Shown here piece after piece: positions 53,340 to 64,000 of a stretch of DNA of 64,000 nucleotides (positions within the stretch are counted from its first letter, which is position 1; the number at the start of each line of letters is the position of its first letter). Below the pieces are notes generated by a model. That model searched no databases and was not told where the DNA came from. It saw only the letters and a program-made list of their open reading frames with translations. A program made the position numbers and the translations under genes. The DNA comes from Diadema setosum (lineage: Eukaryota > Echinodermata > Echinoidea > Diadematoida > Diadematidae), in assembly GCA_033980235.1 (NCBI GenBank), contig CM067062.1, forward strand, positions 12,605,991 through 12,669,990, read 5' to 3'.

Positions 53340-53640
53340 GTAGGCCCTAGCACTTTCTTTTTATTTTCAGATTAACAAACTTTCGGAAAACGATCCGTAT
53401 CACATTTTCTGATTAGCGAACTGTAGGAATTAGGAATATATCAAATTTTATTTTCGGATTAACGAAGATCGGAATTCGGATCGTTAATCCAACAGCTACA
53501 TAAGGTTCGTATCGGACGCACCCTTCCTTTCATTTCGGATTAACTAACCTTAATAATTTCATTTTCTGATCAACAAACCTATGGATTTACGAAACATACT
53601 TTATTTTCGAATTAACAAATCTTCGGAGTATAAAAATATG
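53340..53640. repeat. TTTTCGGATTAACGAAC-type degenerate repeats
   Basis: Six to eight diverged copies of a short unit, TTTTCGGATTAACAAAC(C/T)TTCGGA, in about 300 bases. Confidence 0.6.
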
Positions 53641-54141
53641 TATTTGTTTGTAACTCTCTAAATCGTGAATATTTCCAACGATAAACACTGAATCTAAAGT
53701 ACTGATGCCAATGTATGGAGAATTAGTTAAGCTTATAATTATTATCCATGAATTCAATGCGGTTTTATAACATTTTATAAAACATGATTGATAAGTTGCA
53801 TTTTATAAAATTGCGAAGCACAGAAACACAAAATAAAAGCTAATCACTCTAGATTATTTTCAATGTCGGTTTCAGTTAACTTTCCGGACTCGTCAATCAT
53901 TTCCTTCTGCGAAAGTTAACTTGCAGGGACCTTCATTCAAAAATTCTGGCTGGTGACAAAACAAAACAAAAACAAAAAAGGTTCAACAATTTAGAGATTT
54001 TTAAAATTATTTATCATGGTTACGAGTAATTCTCTTTACCTGCAGCATGGAATACGAAATTTTACAGAAAATTACGATTCCCTGCTCATGGTGATTTCGG
54101 TCAGAATGTCACTTTTTTTTAATTGGTCGCTGGATTTTCGT

Positions 54142-54178
54142 TTTTGTTGTTGCTGCTGCTGCTGCTATTGTTGTTGCT
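54142..54178. repeat. TTG/CTG triplet repeat
   Basis: GTTGTTGCTGCTGCTGCTGC run, imperfect. Confidence 0.85.
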
Positions 54179-54998
54179 TTGTGGGAGTTTGTGAGTGGGG
54201 AGTAACCTGTTAGTGATAACCAGGAATTAGTTAGCAAAGAAGCGATACACACAACAGACATCCAATCACATATCCAATTACAAAGATAAAGTATTATTTG
54301 ACAGAATTCAGGATTTTGATAAAACAAAACAAAATCCACCTTAAATCCATCATTGGACGTCATACAATAAGTAAACACCGGCATATACATTTTCTTGTAT
54401 AAAATTCATATACACACAAGATAAACATACACATATGCATACACCAAAACATACATCAGGGAGATAAATGCATGCACCTATACCTGTGCAGAGGTGTAGA
54501 ATTTATTTAAAATAGATATGTATTTTGTTTGTGATGTCTTGATGAATTAGTTTGATATAAAGTTTTGTTAATATGAATACATTAATAGGTGCTTCCTATA
54601 TATATCATTGTCTGAAATAAAATTTTTCACTTGCACTTTACATTGTGTAGCCTTTTAGCAGTATGACTCTGAATTGCCACGCTCGAATGTCTTTCATAAT
54701 TTCTCCCTCCTAGGAGATTAGTAAAATTTACTAGGTGAAGAGCAGTGCCCATTTATCAGACTGCATGGTTATTCTCAATTACTTATCACCCCATAAATCA
54801 ATCCCCTCTTTGCAATCCGACTTCTCCCAGGGTAATTCTATCGGTACCAATACTGTGTATATGATTGTTTCTGTATACAGATTTTTACATCGACCTTCAA
54901 ATTATCGGCCGCCTGACAACGCCAACGCCATCACCTCAATCAGGCATTCCACCACTGACACCTGTCCGATTCGTAACAAAGGGAAGCTCGAATTCAAC

Positions 54999-55080
54999 AT
55001 GGAGAATTTTCAATTTGCCGTAGTTCTACTCGTTCTAGAAGTTCACTTCCTCGTCGGAAGAGAAATCGTTGAATTTACGG
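54999..55080 (+). CDS. Gene C exon 1: signal peptide exon
   Basis: ATG at 54999-55001, 27 codons plus one base, then a consensus donor G|GTGAGTGG. MENFQFAVVLLVLEVHFLVG is a hydrophobic signal peptide followed by REIVEFT, aligning with KEILEFT of gene B. The trailing G plus AT at 61086 encodes Asp (EFT-D-TITC), the same phase-1 join as in gene B. A TATA-like GTATATG lies about 140 bases upstream (54856), comparable to the offset in the paralogues. Intron 1 would be 6.0 kb and contains a 2.3-kb transposon and a LINE fragment. Confidence 0.8.
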
Positions 55081-55562
55081 GTGAGTGGAACATCTCTATA
55101 GGAGATAAATGCTTACTGCTCTCATCTTATTATTGTTAGTGTGATAAGTGAGTGTAACGACTTTTGTGTCATTACAGCGGTAGAAGTGATATATCAATTC
55201 GGATTTGAAACGTTGAAGTCAGAAGTGAAGTTTTCGGTATATTCTCTGTTGTTCATAACATATCTGCGTGGATATATTTTCATAGAAGAATATAAGTATT
55301 TCTTCATCTTATGCGCCGAATGCGTGCTTACCGTGTTTCTTTTATTACGCTCATAATGACAAATGAAGGTCTAACATGACATTCACAATGAGTGTACAGG
55401 AAGTAATCTTGTAGAACTCTTCTTATAATTCAATTTCATTCCATTTTATCTTCTTTTCAAGAATTCAATATACAAACGAAAAAGACAATAAAGTGATATA
55501 ACTATTTGTTGAAAGAAAAAAAACTAAAACAAAACTAGACTCGGAATTTGTCAACATTGACA

Positions 55563-57893
55563 AATTAGGTGATCCGATCTATTGGGAAATCAATGATTTG
55601 AGTCCTGATCCAGTAGGCATGACCATACAGGTTTCATCTGTGTTGAGGGGACATTGGCCATGTGATGTTTGGAGTCTCATTTAGAAAAGGGAGTCAGACC
55701 TGCCATCTTTGGTACCGAATTCCGTATGCACTAACGAAGATACAGAATGAAGTATATTTGACCTTTGACCCCATTTTGCACACCAAAGATGGCATCTGAG
55801 CAAAAAGTGATTATCTTGTGAAATGATTCTTGTAACATGGTCTTTGAGTGTGAAAAATATGGGAAAGATAGGACAAGTATTCACCAAGATACAGGATGAA
55901 ACATTTATGACCTTTGACCCTAATTTACATACCCAAGATGGTGTCCGATCAAGTAGTTGTTATTTTATGAAAAAATTTAAGTGACATGAACTAAACATGT
56001 GCAAAATATGGGGGTGATAGAAGCTGTTTTTCTTGAGTTATTGCAAAGAAAGTTGCAAAAAGAAAGAAATATCTCAATACATCGAAGATAAGCTTTAATT
56101 TCAACCAAGTTTTTTAGCATGATCCCGACATCGTATGAAAAAGCAAAAGGCACATTCACGATAGCGCAAAGTCTCAGCTACAACATATTAAAATCTGGGA
56201 GAAATTCACTGAAGGGTAAGTGAGCTATAGTGCTCGATAAAGACAATCATGTCAACTTTCACATCTAGAAAAATTCCCTCCCATAGAGGTAACACGTCAT
56301 AACGAAGATACAGAAAAAAGTACATATGACCTTTGACCCCACTTTGCACAGACAAGGTGGCATCTGAGCAAAAAGTGGTTATTTTTTAAAATGATCCTTG
56401 CAACATGGTGTTTACGTTTGCAAAATATGGGAAAGATAGAACATGTGTTTACTAAGATACAGGATGAAATATTTATGACCTTTGACCCTAATTTACATAC
56501 CCAAGATGGTGTCTGATCAAGTAGTTGTTATTTTATGAAATAATGTACGTAACATGAACTAAACATGTTCAAAATATGGGGGTGATAGGGGTTGTCTTTC
56601 TTGAGTTACTGCAAAGAAAGCTGCAGAAAGAGAGAAATATCTCAATACATCGAAGATAAGCTTCAATTTCAACCAAATTTTTTGACGTGATGCCGATGTC
56701 GTATGAAAAAACAAAGGGTACACACTCACGATAGCCCAAAGTCTCAGCTACAACATATTCAAATTTGGGAGAAATTTACTAAAGCATAAGTGAGCTAGTG
56801 CTCGAGAAAGATAGTCATGTCAATTTTCATTTCCAGAAAAACTGCACTCCCATAGAGATAACACGTAAACTGGTCAAATTTGACAAGATTACTTTCAATC
56901 CATTTTTACGAGGTGATGCCGTCATCCAATCAAAATGCTGTTATTATATTAATGAAAGAGCATTTAATAAGCTACAACATACTGAAATTTGTGTGAAAAT
57001 TGGGGAAGGATAATTGAGATACGCTCGAGTGAACTTGAAATTTGATGACGTCATTTTGAAAATTTACTTTTCTTACTTTATTAAGAAATTTGATATCTTT
57101 TAATCATTTTGCCAGCATCGCCAACCCATGAAATGACATGTACAACTCATCAGCTTTCAGAATATGTAAAGAAAATGGGGGGTCATCCTGACGAGTAAAA
57201 TCGGATTTAAAATTGGCGGTTTTTTGGTAAGTTGCACTGTATATCGCCATTGACGCGCGCGCGGAATTTCAACTTTGACGGGCCCGTATGACGTCATATT
57301 GAGTCGGATTGACTTGAAACTTGGTAGAAATATTCCTTGACATTTCAGGCATCTGATAAATGTGAAAAAAAAACGGGAAATTTCTATTGCATATGAGCTG
57401 TGCATGAGTATATGTGCGCGCGCGTACGCGTCCGTCCAATTTTTTCAATTTTTCAAAAAAGGCTCCAAATGGTCTGAAACGTGTGCAAAAAAATTTGAGC
57501 TCGATTGGAGCATACAAATATTTCAACGCGCGCGTACGCACACGTTTTAGGAGAAAATATGAATTTTGAGAATATGAGTAGAATGCGCATAACTTGAAAT
57601 ATATGTGACGTAAATTTCATTGTAAAATTCCATTAATGAGATATTAATGAGAATGTGTTTTCATATAATGACGTCATAGTGACGTCACGGTCGACTGATC
57701 ACAATGATTTTACTTGACCCGTCGTCTTTGGGACACGATACATATATGGTATGATTTTGACATTGATAGGAAGAGGACTTTCTGAGCTAACCGATACACA
57801 AATTTTGTCCAGAAATAAAGAAGAAGAAGAAGAAAAACAAAGAATCAGTACAGATACAGAAGGTGATCCGAAGGATACTCGGATCACCTAATT
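55563..57893. mobile_element. 2.3-kb inverted-repeat element in gene C intron 1
   Basis: Ends AATTAGGTGATCCGA and the inverse TCGGATCACCTAATT. The interior contains a tandem duplication of about 560 bases (starts near 55730 and 56295) with shared GACCTTTGACCC, CAAGATGGTGTC, AAAGAAATATCTCAATACAT and GATAAGCTT blocks. It also has a GCGCGCGTACGC-containing part (57410-57545). Close to the right end AGGTGATCCGAAGGATACTC forms a local hairpin with GGATCACCT. No transposase. Confidence 0.7.
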
Positions 57894-58860
57894 AGATTTT
57901 GTGAATCACTTATTATATTCAAAGATACAGTACATTATGACATTCTCTCTTTCATAACATACCTAAAACTGTTGCAAGTCGTCACAATAAACGTACATAA
58001 TGACAATTAATGAGGTGACGTTTTGTCTTGTACTCCTGAGAAGTGTAAGAAAATGTCTGCTATGATTTATGCACAAAAGAAGAAAAAAGAGCAAGTCTAG
58101 AGTAGAGGCTTGATTCACAAAACAACGATGTCCTAGTTTGACCTCACTTGAAAGGAAGTTAGTATTGATATCAAATGTGTTTGTATGCTTAAGATACTGA
58201 TAATGTAATATGACTACGCGTTTCTGTGTTAGCTGTCACTACTACACTATTGTACTAGTAATTCAGTATCATTTTAATGGGATTGATTATTCATTTAAGG
58301 AATTATAGTCATATATTTTTATATCTTTTGACTTTAAATTATCTTAGAAAACTGTGACTTGCTTTAAATTATTTGGGAAAGCATTCCATACAGTCATCAG
58401 CTGCATGGTATCTTAAGGATTTAATAGCCAATATAATTCTTATGCTATTCGATTGAATAATATAACTTTGTATAATATTGCGGGTACGTATTGGGTATGA
58501 ATTTAAATTGGTGTGTGACAAAATTGAAAGCATTAGTAGTGATTATTTGGTGTTTTATTCAATGTTAATGTTTGGGTAAGATAGATATCTTTTATTTTAA
58601 GAACTTTTCTGGTGAAATAAAGGATCACGCAATATAAAAAGGATTTTTTTTTTTGTCAACTTCTTAGAGTCTAATTCCTTTGAAAACAAAAATGGTCTTC
58701 AAGTTTGAATGACCACAATTCCACCACGTAACATTAAGATATGTTTCGTATATAGAGTAACAGCTAGTCAACAGTTGATTGAAAATGCATTAGATTTATT
58801 TACTAATGTTCAGAGATAATTGTTGCTTTCATAGGTAAGTGTGATGTTTTGTCAATTTCG
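57894..58860. other. Unannotated part of gene C intron 1
   Basis: AT-rich. No exon or repeat end was recognised. Confidence 0.4.
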
Positions 58861-58861
58861 A

Positions 58862-59465
58862 CATTAATAATAATAATACAATAACAATAAAGTACATTTA
58901 TCATGCGCCGTATCTATCATTAATGATACTCTCGGCGCATGAGAGCCTGCACACTTCAACACATACTGTGTACAACCCTCCAAACCCAGTCCATATCCAA
59001 TATTACATTAACATTAACAAAAACTACAATTAAACAAACTGTGATTTAACTAGAGTCTTGAAATGAGGGTATGAAGTTTCTTGACGGATGTTGAGTGGGA
59101 GACTGTTCCATAGATGAGGTCCAATGTCTGAGAAAGACCGTGCCCCCCAACTGTGATGCATGCATGGAATATGAAGCAGACTAGAGGTTGAGGAGCGTAG
59201 TTGCCTTGGTGGAGTGTAGAGTTGTATTAAGTTCTGGATGTATTGTGGAGCGGTGCCATGTAGTGCTTGGTATACAAAAAGGAGAATCTGGAATTGGATA
59301 CGGCGTTGACTGGAAGCCAGTGGAGCTTCTTGAGGATGGGTGAGATGTGGGATGATGACTTGCTTAGCGTGACCAGTCTGGCAGCGGAGTTTTGAAGACG
59401 CTGAAGTCGGTTGATTTGATAATCGGGGAGGTTGGCGGGCATTGAATTACAAAAGTCGAGTTTTG
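58862..59465 (-). mobile_element. CR1/L2-like LINE 3' fragment in gene C intron 1
   Basis: On the minus strand LPDYQINRLQRLQNSAARLV, HISPILKKLHWLPV, then (frame-shifted) FSDIGPHLWNSLPLNIRQ and SYPHFKTLVKSQFV end at a TAA (59032-59030). This order is the standard C-terminus of CR1/L2/Jockey-type reverse transcriptases. The 3' UTR ends in an ATT/GTT repeat (58864-58890). Confidence 0.85.
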
Positions 59466-60930
59466 ACGATTATGAGAGAGTGCACAACCATTTCCGTTGC
59501 TTTTTTTTTTTTGGAAAGAAACTTACGGATTTCTGATTGATAAACATTCATCCACAAGGATCATTAGTGATTTGAGAATCGACGATGAGTTATTGAGAAT
59601 ATGATTTATGCATAAAATAATAAGATACCAAGTATTAAGCCCAGAGGAAATCCACGTAGTGATACGGTAACGAGTAGACGCATAAACACTTTGCTTGGAA
59701 TATTGAAATACACTGTATTGCAAAACAATAAGCAACACCAATAAAAAAGAAGGCAAAGCAAACAAACAAGAGGTAAATGATAATATGTTCTTTTTGTAAG
59801 AGTTGTTTTGCAGATAGCAAAATTTGCTTTCTTTTTTAACTTTTGTTTTTCCTGAAGCCAACTCCGAATAGAATTGTCGAAAAGGAAATTAATGTTTTAT
59901 ATGTATATTTTTCTGACCCTTTTTCAATAAAGGACAGCGATGAGTTAGGTCTGTATGGTCTGTATGGTCTCGCTTTTTCTCATCTTTTTTTATTTACAGT
60001 ATTGACTTTACTTCTTTTGGAAGTTTGGGCACATTTCATATACGATGCAGACACAATATTACACTGTATTTCATTTTGATATCATATTCTTACCTACCAA
60101 AAGGTAGGTATAGTCCCATTTAACACAATATTTTCTACCTTCACATTTTCATCGTATTAAAACAGAATAAATAAAATCAGGCTATTTATATTCCTCCATC
60201 TTCCAGCAATAGTACATGTTTTTTTTAAACCTGATTTTTGTTAGTAAATTCTTAATACTTTTCTAGTTGTTTCGTCACGAGGGAAGGGCCGTCACATCAA
60301 CAAGCGTCATTACGTACGTTTATTGCGACGGTCCCTACGAGACTGAACAGGGTCGAGAACATGGAAGAGAAAATGATTTCTTGTGTTTGTTTTGCAAAAT
60401 TTGATTAACTTACAAAACCTCATTGTACCAAAATCTCAGTGTCATTCTTTAAAATATTTATAAACAATTTGCAAACCAAAAAGGTTGGAAACATCAACAT
60501 TCAGTCAGTAGGGCAGAGTGAAAGGCTGAATAATTTGTATTAATATGTTACCTCTTCTAAAGAGTGTCGTTTTTAAAATGTACTAAATCTATGAAGGTGG
60601 ACCGAGCCGGGGGTGGAATCTTTAAAATTACGCTTTGCATAGATTTGTAAATTTGCTCACATAATTATGATGTGCATTGCTGGTATCTGTCACTTCCACA
60701 TGTGTGCTTCCACTGTGTAAGTTTATAAAGGTGGGTAACGCCTCCATTGACAAAATGAACCTCAACGAATTGAGTGGTGACGTATATTATCATAATGACG
60801 CGACGTGCTTTCTCACACTACTTTATTGAGAAATGTAAGTATAGCAAACACAACAATAGAATATCTAAGTATTATTCTATAATGGTCTTTCAATAATTTT
60901 GGATGCATGGCGCACGGCCTTGTTATATGT
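59466..60930. other. Unannotated part of gene C intron 1
   Basis: AT-rich, with no further element recognised. Confidence 0.4.
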
Positions 60931-60949
60931 GATTATATATATATATATA

Positions 60950-60985
<36 letters not shown>
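60931..60985. repeat. (TA)n microsatellite
   Basis: Two TA runs near the 3' end of gene C intron 1, about 100 bases before the exon 2 acceptor. Confidence 0.9.
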
Positions 60986-60990
<5 letters not shown>

Positions 60991-61085
60991 TGCATTTACG
61001 GCCTTGATATATATGATGTGTTGTATTTACACACATGTATTGATTTCAAGTATTTATTCTCTTTGTGACGATTGTTTCATTTCAG

Positions 61086-63529
61086 ATACCATAACGTGCA
61101 CAGAAGATGGTCTGGAAGTCCCTCTGTCACTTTCTTGCCATTCAATATTTTCGTGCACCACCGAGTGGGAGAGTCGCCCGTGCAAGTGCGATGAATCATG
61201 TGAAAAATACAACGATTGTTGTGTAGATCGCGAGAAGGCACCTCTCCAACGTGTCCAAGGAGAGTTCAACCGGAAGTCCTCCCTTGATCCTGACAGAACT
61301 GCTCGGGAGGACCATTACCTGCCCTATATGTCGTGTTCACCGGTATTCAAGATATCAAATAAACACGAGGCGTTTCAGATGATATCCAGGTGCCCTAATG
61401 CTACTCCGATGAAGAGTAGTCTGCGAACCAACTGTGAAGAGCCCACATCAACCGAGGACATCTTTATCAACCCCGTTGCTGTCCGGGAGATCGGTCATTT
61501 CAAGAACATCTACTGTGCTCTCTGTCACCGCATACCTTTGGCAGATGTTGAGCCATGGGGCATAAAAGTGACGTGTGACCATTCACGGTATGTCCCAAGT
61601 TCATCAGTCTCCAGTGGCTCCAATCCAGGATTTCCCCCATTCTTCTTCAGCGATTACTCCGATGTTGGCGAACTTAGCAGTGATGCGAACAGTAGTTCAG
61701 ATTGCTTTGCTTCAGGATATGTTCCGCCTGATGATCTGCCTGCTAATATGACTCCAAGGGCTTGCATTGTAAGTGACATTACTACTTGCCAAAAGAATTT
61801 CTCCTCCGATCCCAACATCGATCTGGTTTGCCCATCCTACTCCTCCCCAGCGGTGTTAAGAGGAGTCGTTTATCCTAACCTGCACTGCGCGTACTGCAAC
61901 GGCATTGATGTATGTACGTACCCGTGTGTGATTCAGGGCTTTTTTAGCATGTTCGATTCAGATTTCTCTGAAAATTCAACACAGTTTCTCTTCAATCCCG
62001 ATGAGCTGTCTCGGAATGCGTCTACATGCGCATTAAATGAAGCCTTTGATCCACTCACTGGTACATGCACAATCGCCTTCTGCTGGCCGGGATTTGCGTT
62101 TAATGAGACGAGTCAAAAGTGTTCCTATGTCCAGACAGATGAAGTCGCCCGAGCTTGCATTTCACTCTATGTGGACCCTGACATCGACATTAGCCGTCTA
62201 TCAAATGATGACGAAACACAGGTGGCTTCACACTTGGACGAAGTGATTGAATTGACGTTTAACCGAGACTTGCTGTTCGATGCCGATGGGGTACTCCTGG
62301 TAAAAGCCTTATGTAGTCCATACATTGATGATAAAGTTAAGCACGCGTCTGATGTATGCCCAATGAGATATCAAAGAAAGAGATGTCAAATGTGTTATGA
62401 TTTTCCTGTAGATTTCACTGCCTTCATGGCGTCGGATATCAACACCGCTTCTGATACCAGAGGGCAAAATTTATCCTGCCTTGATATCCCTCCTCTTGGA
62501 AATATCTCAATTTTCAGGCTGTCTCTTGAGGCTCCTGCAGGTTGGAATTGTTCAAACGCTAGTAACGCGATTCTACAAAATGCCACCGATGGTTTGCTCC
62601 AGCCTTTTATGATTGTTGCCACAAGCGAAAATGGAAGTTATGTTCTTGATTACTACTCCCGTCAGTCAATATGCCAAGATTTAGAGGATATGCCCTGCAG
62701 TATTCATGGAACAGTGGATGCCATATTCTTTGAGGCTGTTACTGGAGATAAGGGAGAGGTAACACTGAAGCTGCCCAATGAGACGGTGGTTCTTGAAGCA
62801 AGTAAATTTGCCTTGATGCCAGATGGCTCTGCACTGTACTGTCGTCAGGAAAGCTCGAGTCTTCTTCACAAACTGCCAAGGGGTATTGACACGATTTGTT
62901 ACGTCGGGGTTCCAGTGTCGATGTTCTCCACGTGTATTCTCATTGTCACATATGTCGTGTTCCGAGAAAACAGGAATATAGCAGATTGGTCCGTTGTATC
63001 TCTGTCCGTCTCGTCAATGATGATATCTCTTTTGACTATCGTCAGCGCGGTAGCTGTTGAAGACAGTATCTTCTGCATGTCCATAACGGTTGCTTGTCAC
63101 TTTTTCTGGCTTTCTTCCTTCTCCTGGATGAACGTTCTTGCTATCCACCTTTGCCGCATTTTCGGCTCTCTGGCAAAAGTTAGAATGAATGACACTTCGA
63201 CAGTTCACTTTGTCTGGTACTCCCTGTACGCTTGGGGAGCTCCAGCTGTCATCGTGGGCATCTGCCTGACCATCGACTTATGCCAATGTACTACCTTTAC
63301 ATTTGGATATGGCAAGAACGGGATCTGCTGGCTGACTAGAGGTAATGCCAGTCTGTATGGCTTCGGGGTCCCTTTGGTTTGTCTCCTGTTCGTCAACCTC
63401 ATCTTGTTTGCAGACACGGCAGTCCACGGAATCCGAATGACGAGGGAGGGTTCAGATGAAATGTCGCAGAATGGTGCCCCCAACGACAACGTAGCTAAAG
63501 CTAAACAAGCCTTATCAACCTGCGTCAAG
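61086..63529 (+). CDS. Gene C exon 2: somatomedin-B domain, Cys-rich ectodomain, TM1-TM5 (partial gene)
   Basis: Plus-strand exon of 2,444 bases: two bases completing an Asp codon, then 814 open codons. Acceptor CATTTCAG precedes 61086; donor CAAG|GTGAAAG lies at 63529/63530. The somatomedin-B domain has eight cysteines (TCTEDG to PCKCDESCEKYNDCC). The ectodomain has the family's CALCHR, CAYCNG and CQMCYDF pairs but is clearly diverged from A and B and longer (for example an acidic, Ser-rich insert near VSSGSNPGFPPFFFSDYSD). TM1 follows LMPDGSALYC. TM1-TM3 are diverged, while TM4-TM5 (VWYSLYAWGAPAVIVGICL to FGVPLVCLLFVNLI) is almost identical to A and B also at silent sites. The exon carrying TM6, TM7 and the tail is not in the remaining 470 bases, so it lies outside the window. 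The upstream open frame from 60899 is intronic read-through. Confidence 0.88.
63209..63417 (+). other. Putative gene-conversion tract over TM4-TM5
   Basis: Hand alignment with gene B (41127-41335, minus) shows 11 differences in 209 bases, most of them synonymous. Immediately outside, similarity drops to roughly 70-75%. The equivalent in gene A is 9613-9821. Confidence 0.75.
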
Positions 63530-63711
63530 GTGAAAGTTCTTTTGATATTGAATTGACGCTCAATGATATTCCAAGCTGAAATATTTTTAAGATAATGTGA
63601 TCAATATGTTACATCACTTGAGTTTAGGTTGACAGTTCATCAACATTTCATTGAAGTGAATTTAGGAAATGTAGTCAAGTAATGCTATACATTCCATAAT
63701 ATCATTCGTTA

Positions 63712-63985
63712 GTGCAGTTCAGTTCACTTTATTTTTTTTTTCCGTCAAACAAGAATTCAAACAACACAAAATATTACATAAAGCATGCGTAAAACTCCCA
63801 CATAGTTGGTTATTTTCAAGCAAGGAAAACAAAAATACATAACATAGTATGATAACATATGATATTTGAGCAGTATAACTGAGAACACCTAGGTATGCTT
63901 TGAAGGACATCATAAAGTAGGTATGGAAAAAAAGTGTGGTCCACTAAAAAGCTAAGCTTGTAATACATGGATCACTGAAAACATG
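63712..63985. mobile_element. Probable LINE tail sequence
   Basis: CAGTTCAGTTCACTTTATTT followed by poly-T and AT-rich UTR-like sequence, similar to 51640-51830. It has no reading frame of interest. Confidence 0.3.
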
Positions 63986-64000
63986 AAAAAAAAATAGATA

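Noticed and set aside
60899..61085. Reading gene C as starting at 60899 in one continuous exon
   Set aside because: The segment before 61086 is a TA microsatellite and read-through; a proper acceptor (CATTTCAG) and a phase-matched signal-peptide exon at 54999 fit the paralogues better.

Overview
This is eukaryotic, intron-containing, AT-rich DNA dense in simple repeats and nested transposons. Three things point to a marine deuterostome invertebrate, most probably an echinoderm such as a sea urchin: an expanded family of somatomedin-B/seven-transmembrane receptors, a Ty3/gypsy-type element whose integrase lies upstream of its reverse transcriptase (the Gmr1-like arrangement reported from deuterostomes), and MITE ends of the GGGCC..GTTTCATAAA type. 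The species call is inference.

Host genes. The only clear host genes are three paralogous receptors, here called A, B and C. A and B are on the minus strand and C is on the plus strand. Each has a short signal-peptide exon ending in phase 1, a ~2.4-kb exon carrying the somatomedin-B domain, the Cys-rich ectodomain and TM1-TM5, and (A, B) a last exon with TM6, TM7 and the tail joined in phase 0. Gene A: exon 3 4819-5073, exon 2 9513-11875, proposed exon 1 31274-31388. Gene B: exon 3 40203-40460, exon 2 41027-43413, exon 1 45363-45438. Gene C: exon 1 54999-55080, exon 2 61086-63529; its last exon lies beyond the window. A fourth exon-1 copy with an in-frame stop (34167-34254) is a relic of a further duplicate. 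The exon-1 blocks near 31.3, 34.2 and 45.4 kb share flanks, including a TATA-like box 121-137 bases before the ATG position.

Mobile DNA. Intron 1 of gene A (about 19.4 kb) is filled with transposons: copies of a 1.5-2.5 kb inverted-repeat element (R1, 6.7-9.3, 13.0-15.5 and 15.5-17.0 kb; the first lies in intron 2), then a decayed Gmr1-like retrotransposon (about 17.2-21.4 kb and 30.2-30.7 kb). That retrotransposon is split by an 8.7-kb insertion (21442-30172) with hairpin-rich inverted ends and its own nested elements. Between the genes lie LINE 3' fragments (32.9, 37.1, 50.4 and 58.9 kb), a tRNA-derived SINE (35.4 kb), foldback elements, minisatellites and a 2.3-kb inverted-repeat element in intron 1 of gene C.

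The receptors probably sit at the cell surface, reading an extracellular ligand through a Cys-rich ectodomain. Ligand and G-protein partner cannot be read from sequence. The clearest evolutionary signal is a 209-base stretch over TM4-TM5 that is about 95% identical between the inverted gene C and gene B while both flanks are far more diverged, which indicates gene conversion. All exon joins are my own reading of splice signals and paralogue alignment; no transcript data were available.
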